Assembly (NCBI GenBank): GCA_043778625.1
Contig: JAYWFU010000097.1
Location: forward strand, 1-17,525
DNA length: 17,525 nt
DNA from: JACMRI01 sp043778625
GTDB taxonomy: Bacteria > Bacteroidota > Bacteroidia > UBA4408
Reading direction: 5' to 3'
In this document: positions 7,259-15,770 of the stretch, piece by piece
Layout of the letters: each line of letters starts with the position of its first letter
Numbering within the stretch: position 1 is the first letter of the stretch
Made by a program: the position numbers and the translations under genes
The notes under the pieces: model-generated
Database searches by the model: none
What the model was told of the DNA's origin: nothing
The model's input: only the letters and a program-made list of their open reading frames with translations

Positions 7259-7850
7259 AAACTACGACAATACCACCCAAACAGGGTATAAATTTAGCTT
7301 AGAAAAATTTACCGAAAACCGACTTACCTACAAACTCAATGCGGACTTAATACGTTGGGACAGCTTAAAACAATTGTGGATAGTTGAAAATGTAAATGAA
7401 CGCTCCGTAAAAGGTTTAGGCGAAACATTTAACCGACATCCTACTAAAGAATTAAAAATAAACCTCCTCCCCGAAGAATTTAGTAAGCGCCTAACCAGCA
7501 CCGAAACCCTTAATTATTCGGAATTAAACCAATATATAAAGGAAGAGCAAGCCAAGGGTAACGAAAACGTAGTGTTTTTTGAGGAAGTGAAATATAACCG
7601 TATAGCCATGCCGTTTGCAACATTTGCACTAACGTTAATTGGTGTAAGTGTTGCAAGTCGTAAGGTGCGGGGTGGTATTGGCTTGCACATTGCGTTGGGT
7701 TTAGCACTAAGTTTTTCGTACATAATGGTAATGCAAATAGCTACAAAATTTGCATTGTACAGTAATTTTAACATAATACTAGCGTGCTGGCTGCCCAATA
7801 TTATTTATTTATTATTAAGTTTTATATTATTACGCATGGCGCCAAAATAA
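7248..7850 (+). CDS. LptF/LptG permease, C-terminal part
   Basis: This frame overlaps the N-terminal part by 11 bases and encodes up to 200 residues from a TTG that need not be a true start. It continues the jellyroll (FENYDNTTQTGYKFSLEKF) and ends with three membrane helices at about residues 118-140, 145-168 and 175-197. The motif NRIAMPFATFALTLIGVSVASRK is the family's fourth-helix region, seen here from about residue 115. By itself this part could not form a working permease. It ends 51 bases before the lipoprotein gene, with no terminator seen between them. Confidence 0.7.
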   Translation: MYFENYDNTTQTGYKFSLEKFTENRLTYKLNADLIRWDSLKQLWIVENVNERSVKGLGETFNRHPTKELKINLLPEEFSKRLTSTETLNYSELNQYIKEEQAKGNENVVFFEEVKYNRIAMPFATFALTLIGVSVASRKVRGGIGLHIALGLALSFSYIMVMQIATKFALYSNFNIILACWLPNIIYLLLSFILLRMAPK

Positions 7851-7901
7851 AATGGCAATTTTTCCGTTATAACTAGTAAACACTAAAATTATTACCTTAT
7901 A

Positions 7902-8786
7902 TTGAAACTTTTTTACACCCTTTTATTGCCCCTACTATTAATAGTTACGTTAAGTTGTAAAAAAACGTATAGAGCCACCATTCCTGCGTATTTGGTTATA
8001 GATAGTAGTATTGTACTTACTAATTACGCATTACAAGGTACAACTAATCAAAAAATAAAAAACATAAGTGTGGCCGTAGATGGCACTGAATATGGGCTTT
8101 ACCAAATACCGTGCAAAATACCATTAACCACTATTGGCGAAGGTAAGTTAGTAACCATTAGACCTTATATTGTGGAAAGTGGGCAAGGAGATTACAAATT
8201 TAGTTACCTGTATATGGCCAATTATACTACTACACTTACTATTAATAACGAACAAACTATACGGCTTAGGCCAGTGTTTAGTTACACGGCGTTTGCTAAA
8301 TTTCCGTGGCTCGAAGATTTTGAAAACTCTGCCCAAAGTATTGAAAAAACTTCCACTAGTAAAACATCCATGGCTTTTGAAATTGACCCCGCTAAGGTGT
8401 TGGAGGGTAATAGATGTGGTAAAATAACACTTGATGCTACTAGCAATTATTATGAAGGAGTAACTAGCCAAAATTTTAACATCCCCATTAATGGTGATTA
8501 TACTTACCTCGAAATGAATTACAGCACTACTTGCCGTTTTGCAGTGGGCTTGCAGTACAGCGAAAACAGCGTACTGAAAAATCAATTTGCACTAACACTT
8601 ACACCTACAACTACGTCATTAAATACAAAAAGCACTTGGAACAAAGTATACGTGAATCTTGCAGGTATAGCGTTAGACCATAAAACGGCAGTAAATTTTA
8701 AATTTATTATATATGCCCAACGTGATACTACACATACAACCGACGAAGTATTGTTGGACAATTTAAAATTTGTTACTAACTTATGA
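7902..8786 (+). CDS. Lipoprotein of unknown function, beta-rich
   Basis: A 294-residue protein starting at TTG 7902. That start gives a complete lipoprotein signal: MKLFYTLLLPLLLIVTLSC, with Cys19 as the lipidated residue, so it is well supported although non-ATG. The mature part is predicted beta-rich. It has an N-terminal domain of about 110 residues (ISVAVDGTEYGLYQIP...). A later segment of about 150 residues begins FPWLEDFENS and ends DEVLLDNLKFVTNL, which resembles jellyroll carbohydrate-binding modules in style. I do not recognise a named family. Its TGA overlaps the ATG of the sugar-phosphate transferase by four bases (ATGA), so the two are translationally coupled. That suggests a role in surface polysaccharide, but this is inference only. 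Confidence 0.8.
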   Translation: MKLFYTLLLPLLLIVTLSCKKTYRATIPAYLVIDSSIVLTNYALQGTTNQKIKNISVAVDGTEYGLYQIPCKIPLTTIGEGKLVTIRPYIVESGQGDYKFSYLYMANYTTTLTINNEQTIRLRPVFSYTAFAKFPWLEDFENSAQSIEKTSTSKTSMAFEIDPAKVLEGNRCGKITLDATSNYYEGVTSQNFNIPINGDYTYLEMNYSTTCRFAVGLQYSENSVLKNQFALTLTPTTTSLNTKSTWNKVYVNLAGIALDHKTAVNFKFIIYAQRDTTHTTDEVLLDNLKFVTNL

Positions 8787-10198
8787 TAGCCAAAAAATAC
8801 GCCACTTATTTTATTGTAGCTGATGCCTCAGCTACAGCACTTTCGTGGCTATTGTTTTATAATTTTAGGAAACTATATATCGAAACTAAAGCCTTAGGTT
8901 ATAAAATAGGCATAGTGTACGACACTAAATTTATAGTGTCAATGCTTGCTATTGTGGTATTTTGGCTATTGTTGTTTAATTTTAGTGGGCACTATGCTAA
9001 AGTATTACGTAAGTCGCGACTCAACGAAATAAACACTGTAATTTCCACCGTTGTACTAGGTTCTGTGGTATTGTTCTTTGCATTATTACTTGATGATACC
9101 TCGTATAGCTACACGTCGTACTACGAATCATTTGGGGTATTACTAGGCACGCAATTAACCTTAATATTACTTGTGCGCATTGTTATTACTACTAAAATTG
9201 TAGATGCTATTCATGCTAAAACAACAGGGTTTAATACCATAATTATAGGCAATAACGAGCGTGCGTATAAATTGTATGATGATGTGCGTAATGAAAAAAT
9301 ATCGTCGGGAAATATATTTGTGGGCTACATACCACTAAAATTAGGTAATGGAGAATTATTTAAAAATGAATTAAACTGCCTAGGTTCGCTTGACAACATT
9401 AAAAACATATTACAACAACACGCTATAGAAGAAGTGATAATAGCCGTAGAAACTGTTGAGCACGAGCAACTTAACCAAATAATAAATGCCATTGAACCCG
9501 CTAATGTTGTTATAAAAATACTGCCCGACATGTACGATATACTCACAGGAGGCGTAAAAATGATATCAATATTTGGAGCACCATTAATTACAATTAACAA
9601 AGATAATATGCCGTATTGGCAACAATCAACCAAGCGAGGTATTGATATTGTACTATCGTTATTAGCGTTAATACTGGGTTTTCCATTATTTGTTATTACT
9701 GCACTATTGGTTAAACGTAGTTCGGTAGGGCCAGTATTTTATAGCCACGAGCGTGTGGGCTTGCACGGTAAAGGATTTCAAATTTATAAATTTAGGAGTA
9801 TGTGCATTAATGCCGAAAAAAATGGTCCAGCATTATCAAGTACACACGATAGTCGTATTACACCCTTTGGTAAATTTATGCGTAAAACACGACTCGACGA
9901 AATACCCCAATTTTATAACGTACTTAAAGGCGATATGAGCCTTGTAGGCCCAAGACCCGAGCGCCAATTTTTTATTGATAAAATAGTGCAGGAAGCTCCA
10001 CACTACAAACTACTGCACCGTGTGCGTCCAGGTATTACTAGTTGGGGGCAAGTAAAATATGGCTATGCCGAAAATGTAACTGAAATGATACAACGCCTCA
10101 AATTTGATGTGCTATATGTAGAAAACCGTAACATAGCCCTTGATTTTAAAATATTGATACATACTGTATTAATAGTATTGCAAGGGCGCGGCAAATAA
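8783..10198 (+). CDS. Polyprenyl-phosphate sugar-1-phosphate transferase (WbaP/WcaJ-like)
   Basis: This enzyme moves a sugar-1-phosphate from a nucleotide sugar to polyprenyl phosphate at the inner face of the inner membrane, the first step in building exopolysaccharide, capsule or O-antigen. Its 471 residues match the long, multi-domain form of the family. There are four N-terminal membrane helices (about 7-26, 50-68, 86-103, 117-138), then a nucleotide-binding-like domain (TIIIGNNERAYKL, 152-164). The catalytic domain runs from KRGIDIVLS at 284 with a Pro-containing re-entrant helix, then YSHERVG, IYKFRSM (334-340), the Asp372-Glu373 pair in TRLDEIPQFYNVLKGDMSLVGPRPE, split here as TRLDEIPQF and LVGPRPE, and PGITSWGQV. 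The sugar cannot be deduced. The start overlaps the lipoprotein stop, and a glycosyltransferase follows after 3 nt. Confidence 0.93.
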   Translation: MIAKKYATYFIVADASATALSWLLFYNFRKLYIETKALGYKIGIVYDTKFIVSMLAIVVFWLLLFNFSGHYAKVLRKSRLNEINTVISTVVLGSVVLFFALLLDDTSYSYTSYYESFGVLLGTQLTLILLVRIVITTKIVDAIHAKTTGFNTIIIGNNERAYKLYDDVRNEKISSGNIFVGYIPLKLGNGELFKNELNCLGSLDNIKNILQQHAIEEVIIAVETVEHEQLNQIINAIEPANVVIKILPDMYDILTGGVKMISIFGAPLITINKDNMPYWQQSTKRGIDIVLSLLALILGFPLFVITALLVKRSSVGPVFYSHERVGLHGKGFQIYKFRSMCINAEKNGPALSSTHDSRITPFGKFMRKTRLDEIPQFYNVLKGDMSLVGPRPERQFFIDKIVQEAPHYKLLHRVRPGITSWGQVKYGYAENVTEMIQRLKFDVLYVENRNIALDFKILIHTVLIVLQGRGK

Positions 10199-10201
10199 TT
10201 A

Positions 10202-11386
10202 ATGAATATAGTGTTCCTATTAATTGTTGCTACGCTATGCGTTATACATTTAGCTTACTGCATATTAATAATTTATATTATCTATATTAACATACAAAAC
10301 CCCGTAAGTACTACGCTGCCAAATCCTCCACAAATTATGGTAAGTGTACTAATTATAGCGCGCAACGAGGCGCATAATTTACATCAGTTATTTGCTAATT
10401 TGATAGCACAAAATTATACTACTAAAAATATTGAAATTATAGTGGTAGATGACAACTCTACTGATGAAACCCTTGATATTGCTAAATCATACGCTAATCA
10501 ATTAACTATACACTGCATTGAGTTAAAAAACTATACCAATATTACTAGCAATTACAAAAAACAAGCGCAAGCCTTGGCGGTTGGGCACTGCACTAACGAT
10601 TTTGTAATTTGTATTGATGCCGATGTGCAGCTCACCCCCAATTTTATTGCAGCACACGTACAGCATTATACTTCAAACAATCACTATTTTCAATATGGAT
10701 TAGTAACATTTAATAGTAATACTACTAACTTAATTCAACGTATTGATTATAACGAAAATCTTGCCCTACAAGCATTAACACGTGGAGCGGCATTATCTAA
10801 TAATCATTTATTATGCAACGGCGCTAATATGGCATTTAGTAAGCAAGCATACACGACACTGCAAGTGCAAAGTAATAGTACTACCAACGCTTCAGGCGAT
10901 GACGTACTGTTGTTACAAAAATTTATTAACGCAGGTTATGCAGTAAGTTATGTTAATACTACACACGCACAGGTACAACACCCCACCACTACATTTTTAA
11001 TGCACTATTTACAGCAGCGTGCACGTTGGTTTAGCAAGCACGCCAGCTATACTAACACTAAATTAAAGTATGTAATGTACTGTATTGGCTTACAAAACAT
11101 AGTACAACCATTAGTCCAAATGAGTATATTAATGATGTGCTGTATATTGACATTTAATCTATTAACTATTTATTATTTGGTTATGTTGCTAGTAATAACA
11201 GTGCTTACCAAATTAATAATTGATAGTGCATTAGTACATAAGTTTGAACAAACCACAACTTCAACTATAACTAAACTTACGCTTAGTTTTATTTGGGCAG
11301 CAGTAGTTTACCCTTGGTATGTGTGGGCAGTAGTACTATACACTAAATTTACGCCGCTACGTTGGAAAGACCGGCTTATAAGCTAA
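10202..11386 (+). CDS. Family 2 glycosyltransferase, membrane-bound
   Basis: A GT-A fold processive-type glycosyltransferase of 394 residues. One membrane helix at 5-29 is followed by the cytosolic catalytic domain. VSVLIIARNEAHNL (47-60) and VVDDNSTDE (81-89) bind the nucleotide. IDADVQLTP holds the DxD metal site (Asp139, Asp141). GDD (232-234) supplies the likely catalytic Asp, and QQRARW contains the QxxRW motif (272-276). Two or three helices follow at about 290-340 and 355-380. The donor and acceptor sugars are unknown. With three bases between it and the preceding gene, it belongs to the same operon and probably adds a sugar to the lipid-linked intermediate made by that enzyme. No flippase or polymerase gene is present in the window. 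Confidence 0.9.
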   Translation: MNIVFLLIVATLCVIHLAYCILIIYIIYINIQNPVSTTLPNPPQIMVSVLIIARNEAHNLHQLFANLIAQNYTTKNIEIIVVDDNSTDETLDIAKSYANQLTIHCIELKNYTNITSNYKKQAQALAVGHCTNDFVICIDADVQLTPNFIAAHVQHYTSNNHYFQYGLVTFNSNTTNLIQRIDYNENLALQALTRGAALSNNHLLCNGANMAFSKQAYTTLQVQSNSTTNASGDDVLLLQKFINAGYAVSYVNTTHAQVQHPTTTFLMHYLQQRARWFSKHASYTNTKLKYVMYCIGLQNIVQPLVQMSILMMCCILTFNLLTIYYLVMLLVITVLTKLIIDSALVHKFEQTTTSTITKLTLSFIWAAVVYPWYVWAVVLYTKFTPLRWKDRLIS

Positions 11387-11464
11387 GTTATAAATCACAA
11401 ATTGGTTTTCTATGTATTGTTGAATTCAATTAGTAAAGAATAATGTAACAACAAAAGCGGTGCT

Positions 11465-11504
11465 ATTAACGAGTTAATGTTTACAACTAATACTCCCATT
11501 AGTT
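11465..11504. repeat. Pair of short inverted repeats upstream of the PorE-like gene
   Basis: Two perfect dyads lie six bases apart in the 155-base gap before the PorE-like gene: ATTAAC-GA-GTTAAT (11465-11478) and AACTAAT-ACTCCC-ATTAGTT (11485-11504). Neither is followed by a T run, so they are not terminators. A regulator site or mRNA leader structure is possible. I see no convincing TAnnTTTG element in this gap. A 10-bp palindrome, TTGAATTCAA, is also present at 11420-11429. Confidence 0.35.
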
Positions 11505-11541
11505 ATTAAACACGCGGTAATAGTTCATTTTTGTTTTAATT

Positions 11542-13785
11542 ATGATAAAACAATTAGTTACCACCATACTTAGCGCATTACTATTGGCAGTTGTTACATT
11601 GCAAGCCAATGCACAGGCTCGTCCTAAAGTATTTATGGTTAAATATAAAATAGACAAAAGTGCTGAGGCTAAATTTGCTCAAGGCGAAGATTTTTTTGAA
11701 CAGGCTAATTATTTAAAAGCTAAAGAAGTTTTTGCGGAGTTGTCTGACAAAAACTTGTTACAACCCTTATTTGCTTACCGTACTGCTGTATGTATGCTAT
11801 ACGAAGGTTTTGATGTATCCAAAGCCATACAATACATGGAGCGAGCCTATAAGCGCGATAGCACTATGGAACATATTAATTATTTTATGGCACGTGCTTA
11901 CCACATGAATGGGCGCGAAGACGACGCCATAAAATTTTACACTAAATATTTAAACAATACCGCTGATGCTACTACACAAACTGAAGTAAAACTATTAATA
12001 CAACAGTGTAACAATGCTAAGGCTATGGCAAGCACGCCCGTTGTTACTACTATTAAAAACTTGGGGAGTACCATTAACTCCGATGCATCAGAGTATGTAC
12101 CAGTAATTACTACCGACGAAAGTATTATGTTATTTACCTACCGTGGGCCACGCAGCAAAGGAGGCTTACAAAACGAAAGTTTTAAACCTGATGCAAGCGG
12201 TAATTATTACGAAGATATTTTTCAGAGTAATAAAGTAGGCGCACAGTTTGACAACCCCGAACCATTGGGCGATGATATAAACTCACTAGGGCATGATGCC
12301 TGCATAGGCATTTCATTTAATGGTAATTTGCTTCTCTTGTTTAAAAGTACAGCCAAAAACGGAGGCGATATTTACACCAGTAAACGCAACGGCGAAGGTT
12401 GGGAAAAACCCATACCGTTAGATGCAAACATTAATACCAAGGCTTGGGAAGGTAGCGCATCTATTACGGCCGATATGCAAACATTGTATTTTGCGAGTGA
12501 ACGCCCAGGAGGCTTTGGCGGTAGAGATATTTACCGCAGCGCACGTAATGCTAATGGTACTTGGGGCGTAGCACAAAACTTAGGTAAGGGCGTTAATACA
12601 GCCCTTAACGATGACGCACCATTTATTCACCCTGATGGTGTTACGCTTTACTTTAGTAGCGAGGGACACAATAGTATTGGAGGCTATGATATTTATCGTA
12701 CCAACTGGATTGATAACAACTTTACTACACCCGAAAACATAGGCATGCCTATTAACACTGCGGGCGATGATATTTATTTTGTAATTGATGCCAGTGGTAC
12801 TTCAGGATATTATTCTAGTGGGCGTGCTGGCGGTTTGGGGCAGCAAGATATTTACAGTATTGATATGGGGCAAGTGGGTAAACGCCCTATACTAGCCGTA
12901 ATTAAAGGTACGGTAGTAGCCAATGGTAAAACAGTAGCAGCTACTATTAAATTAGAAAACATATCCGACAACATTAAATATGGAGATATTAACTCTAACG
13001 CCACCACAGGTAATTATTTATTTACTTTAATGCCAGGGGTTAAATATAAAGTTACTTACTCCTATGAGGGCTACGAACCTTACACTGAATACGTAGACAC
13101 CAAATTTTTATCGCAGTACGTAGATGTGCTAAAAGACGTGGATATGACTGACCCTAAAAGTGCTAAAGTAGATAGCTCAAGCACTATTGAATATTTAATG
13201 GAAAAACGTGTTATTGAACTCAAAATGTTAAAAACATCCACTAACATTAACGAATCGCCAGCGGCACGTGCTATACGCGAAATGCAACAAGAAGAAGAGA
13301 CTAACAACACGCTAGAACTAGCATTAAAAGCTAAAAATGATAGTTTAGCCAAACTACAAACGGATAAATCAACGTTTACTACAATTGATGAAGACGATAC
13401 AAATTTACGAACCAAAATAGCCAAGTACGAAGGTAAATCATTAAATGATAAAAAGGTATACGCCAGTTTTTTAACGGATATAGGACAGTTAAAAAACGAA
13501 AAAATTATTTACAAAGTGCAAATAGGTGCGTATCGTTACCCGCAAAATTTTAAATACACTAACGTGCAACAAGTGTATGGCAATGCCGATGTGCTTAACA
13601 GCGATGATGGTATTACACGCTTTACGCTAAAAGAATATAGTACCATAGCTGAGGCCGAAGTATTTAGGCAAGAAATGATACAACGTGGCATTACCGATGC
13701 GTGGATTACTGCCATGTATCAAGGCAAACGAGTAACCTTGGAGCAGCTAATAGCCAAGCGTTTTTACACTAATAAAAATTCGTAA
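11542..13785 (+). CDS. PorE-like periplasmic protein: TPR, PD40 propeller, regulatory-like domain, SPOR-like end
   Basis: A 747-residue exported protein. A signal peptide ends near NAQA (residue 26), with no lipobox. Residues 40-155 hold TPR-like helices (EDFFEQANYLKAKEVF, then a pair around 95-140). Residues 170-445 form a PD40/WD40-like propeller with repeat marks D-I-F/Y at 225, 276, 329, 383 and 436, about 53 residues apart. Residues 450-535 look like a carboxypeptidase-regulatory or CNA-B-type domain. A charged, probably coiled linker covers 545-650. The last 95 residues (IIYKVQIGAYRYPQNF..., with A-E-A-E and G-ITDAWI) resemble a SPOR domain, which binds peptidoglycan. The order matches PorE of the type IX secretion system except that PorE ends in an OmpA domain. 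A role anchoring an envelope complex to the cell wall is inferred. Confidence 0.8.
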   Translation: MIKQLVTTILSALLLAVVTLQANAQARPKVFMVKYKIDKSAEAKFAQGEDFFEQANYLKAKEVFAELSDKNLLQPLFAYRTAVCMLYEGFDVSKAIQYMERAYKRDSTMEHINYFMARAYHMNGREDDAIKFYTKYLNNTADATTQTEVKLLIQQCNNAKAMASTPVVTTIKNLGSTINSDASEYVPVITTDESIMLFTYRGPRSKGGLQNESFKPDASGNYYEDIFQSNKVGAQFDNPEPLGDDINSLGHDACIGISFNGNLLLLFKSTAKNGGDIYTSKRNGEGWEKPIPLDANINTKAWEGSASITADMQTLYFASERPGGFGGRDIYRSARNANGTWGVAQNLGKGVNTALNDDAPFIHPDGVTLYFSSEGHNSIGGYDIYRTNWIDNNFTTPENIGMPINTAGDDIYFVIDASGTSGYYSSGRAGGLGQQDIYSIDMGQVGKRPILAVIKGTVVANGKTVAATIKLENISDNIKYGDINSNATTGNYLFTLMPGVKYKVTYSYEGYEPYTEYVDTKFLSQYVDVLKDVDMTDPKSAKVDSSSTIEYLMEKRVIELKMLKTSTNINESPAARAIREMQQEEETNNTLELALKAKNDSLAKLQTDKSTFTTIDEDDTNLRTKIAKYEGKSLNDKKVYASFLTDIGQLKNEKIIYKVQIGAYRYPQNFKYTNVQQVYGNADVLNSDDGITRFTLKEYSTIAEAEVFRQEMIQRGITDAWITAMYQGKRVTLEQLIAKRFYTNKNS

Positions 13786-13822
13786 TACTACTTAGTTAAA
13801 AACACCCAAAATGGCGCAAATT

Positions 13823-13849
13823 ATTGGTATCATTGCACAATATATCAAT
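13823..13849 (+). promoter_or_regulatory. Hairpin in the leader of the ABC-F gene
   Basis: ATTGGTAT (13823-13830) pairs with ATATCAAT (13842-13849) with one G-U pair. Inside it, ATTG pairs with CAAT after a bulged C. The dyad ends 13 bases before the ATG at 13863, so as RNA it would sit next to the ribosome entry site, and as DNA it could be an operator. There is no T run, so it is not a terminator. Confidence 0.35.
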
Positions 13850-13862
13850 AAGCACATTATAA

Positions 13863-15746
13863 ATGAATTTATTATCAGTAGAAAATCTAAGCAAATCATA
13901 CGGACTTAAAGTATTATTTAAAAACATATCGTTTGGCATTGCCACCAACGAAAAAGTAGCATTAATAGCCGCTAACGGTTCAGGCAAAACATCGCTACTT
14001 AATATTATTATGGGTAAAGATGTAGGTGAGGGTGGTAATGTAACTTTTAATAAAGAAAGTTCGGTGGCATACGTGTCGCAACAACCTGATTACACTGCCT
14101 TTGAAACTATTAAAGACGTAGTATTTAACCCCATAACGCCTGTGGTTAAAGCTATTAACGAATACGCCATAGCACTTGACCTGTATAGCACCGTAGGCGA
14201 CGAAGCCAGCGAACGTCGCTACGAAAACGCACAACACATTATGGATACTCTTGATGCTTGGACGTACGAAGAACAAGTACAAGGCACACTTACTAAATTA
14301 AATTTAACCAATATTGATATGCCTATTAAAACCCTTTCGGGTGGGCAAATTAAACGCTTATCGTTAGCATTGGCATTGGCACAAAAACCTAATTTATTAA
14401 TATTAGATGAACCTACCAATCACTTGGATATTGATATGATTGAGTGGCTCGAAAATTATTTAATGACTCTTAATTGCTCACTATTACTGGTTACGCACGA
14501 CCGTTATTTTTTGGATCGTGTATGTAATGTAATATTGGAATTAGGCGACCAAAAACTATATACCCACAAAGGCAATTACAGTTATTTTGTAGAGAAAAAA
14601 GCGGAGCGTGAAGCCATGCAAAGTGCCGAAATTGATAAAGCACGCAATACTTATTTTAGAGAATTGGAATGGGTGCGTCGTATGCCTAAAGCCCGTACCA
14701 CTAAGAGTAAGAGCCGTTTAGATGCTTTTGACGATATTAAAGCTGTGGCATTAAGCCGTAAAAAACAACAGGAGCTTACCATACTATCGCACATGAGCCG
14801 TATGGGTAGCAAGATTATGGAAATTACTGATTTACAAAAAGCATTTGGCGATAAAAAAATCATTAACAACTTTACACATACTTTTACTCGTGGCGAAAAA
14901 TTGGGTATTATTGGTGCTAACGGTGCTGGTAAATCAACGTTTTTGAATATGCTTATGGATATGGAAAAACATGATGCTGGCAAAATTGTGCATGGCGAAA
15001 CCATAGTGTACGGCTACTACGAACAAAAAGGACTGCAACTTAAAGAGGACAAACGTGCCATTGAAGTAGTACGCGATGTGGCTGAGTATATTACACAACC
15101 TGATGGTAGCTCGCTTACGGCAGCATCGTTAATGAACAAATTTTTGTTTCCGCCAGAGTTGCAACACAACTTTGTAAGTAAGTTAAGTGGGGGCGAGCAA
15201 CGTCGCTTGTATATGCTATCGGTGTTAATGAAAAACCCTAACTTTTTAATACTTGACGAACCTACTAACGACCTTGATATTGCTACGCTATCCACCCTCG
15301 AAAATTTTTTGGTGGACTATCAAGGCTGCTGCATAGTAGTAACCCACGACCGTTATTTTATGGATAGATTGGTAGATCAACTACTGGTATTTAAAGGCGA
15401 TGGCGAAGTGGAGTTGTTCCCAGGTAATTACACCCAATACCGCGAATACCTTGAGATACAAGAGGAATTAGAAAAAGAAGAAAATAAAAACAGAAAAAAT
15501 AATACCGCCCAAACTACAACGGCAGGTGTTAAAAGCAAAATTTCGTTTAAGGACAAACAAGAGCTTGACCAATTAGAGCTTGACTTAGAAGCCTTGGAAC
15601 TACACAAAAAACAACTTGAACACGAAATTGCCCAAGGCGATTTAAGCTCCGAAATAGTATTGAAAAAAAGCAAAGAATTTGAAACAACAACACAACAGCT
15701 CGAAGCTAAAACATTGCGTTGGATGGAGCTTACGGAGTTACTATAA
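13863..15746 (+). CDS. uup: ABC-F family ATPase, Uup type
   Basis: A cytosolic protein of 627 residues with two ATPase domains and no membrane segments, the ABC-F layout. These proteins act at the ribosome, and Uup also affects transposon excision in E. coli. Domain 1 has Walker A ANGSGKTS (37-44), signature LSGGQIKR (158-165) and Walker B LLILDEPTNHLD with Glu183. Domain 2 has GANGAGKST (351-359), LSGGEQRR and LILDEPTNDLD with Glu466. The linker carries ELEWVRRMPKARTTKSKSR (267-285), as in Uup relatives, and the end (about 555-627) is a charged coiled coil like the Uup C-terminal domain. That tail favours Uup over EttA or resistance ABC-F proteins. It ends 24 bases before the stop of the convergent minus-strand gene. 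Confidence 0.92.
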   Translation: MNLLSVENLSKSYGLKVLFKNISFGIATNEKVALIAANGSGKTSLLNIIMGKDVGEGGNVTFNKESSVAYVSQQPDYTAFETIKDVVFNPITPVVKAINEYAIALDLYSTVGDEASERRYENAQHIMDTLDAWTYEEQVQGTLTKLNLTNIDMPIKTLSGGQIKRLSLALALAQKPNLLILDEPTNHLDIDMIEWLENYLMTLNCSLLLVTHDRYFLDRVCNVILELGDQKLYTHKGNYSYFVEKKAEREAMQSAEIDKARNTYFRELEWVRRMPKARTTKSKSRLDAFDDIKAVALSRKKQQELTILSHMSRMGSKIMEITDLQKAFGDKKIINNFTHTFTRGEKLGIIGANGAGKSTFLNMLMDMEKHDAGKIVHGETIVYGYYEQKGLQLKEDKRAIEVVRDVAEYITQPDGSSLTAASLMNKFLFPPELQHNFVSKLSGGEQRRLYMLSVLMKNPNFLILDEPTNDLDIATLSTLENFLVDYQGCCIVVTHDRYFMDRLVDQLLVFKGDGEVELFPGNYTQYREYLEIQEELEKEENKNRKNNTAQTTTAGVKSKISFKDKQELDQLELDLEALELHKKQLEHEIAQGDLSSEIVLKKSKEFETTTQQLEAKTLRWMELTELL

Positions 15747-15770
15747 TTTTTTTTGAGTGCTTGCCTATAA

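Larger units (their letters stand above)
6773..7850 (+). pseudogene. LptF/LptG family permease, split by a frameshift
   Basis: Read together, the two frames make one permease of the YjgP/YjgQ (LptF/LptG) family of normal size, about 360 residues. In this family, two permease subunits work with the LptB ATPase to pull lipopolysaccharide from the inner membrane onto the Lpt bridge. Three N-terminal helices, a periplasmic jellyroll and three C-terminal helices are all present. The frame changes by +1 near 7245-7256. Dropping one T near there gives KETLYFENYD or KETFVFENYD, and adding TA gives KETFVYFENYD. From memory, relatives have an aromatic Y at this place. The gene is usually essential, so a sequencing error or recent mutation seems likelier than a long-dead gene. 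Recoding at the TTT TGA site is possible but unproven. Confidence 0.75.

Noticed and set aside
8148..8585. 145-residue minus-strand open frame inside the lipoprotein gene
   Set aside because: It is fully antisense to a gene with a clear lipoprotein signal and an operon context, and it has no recognisable domain or promoter.
14651..15004. 117-residue minus-strand open frame inside the ABC-F gene
   Set aside because: It mirrors conserved ABC-F codons, including the second Walker A region, and is a shadow of that gene.
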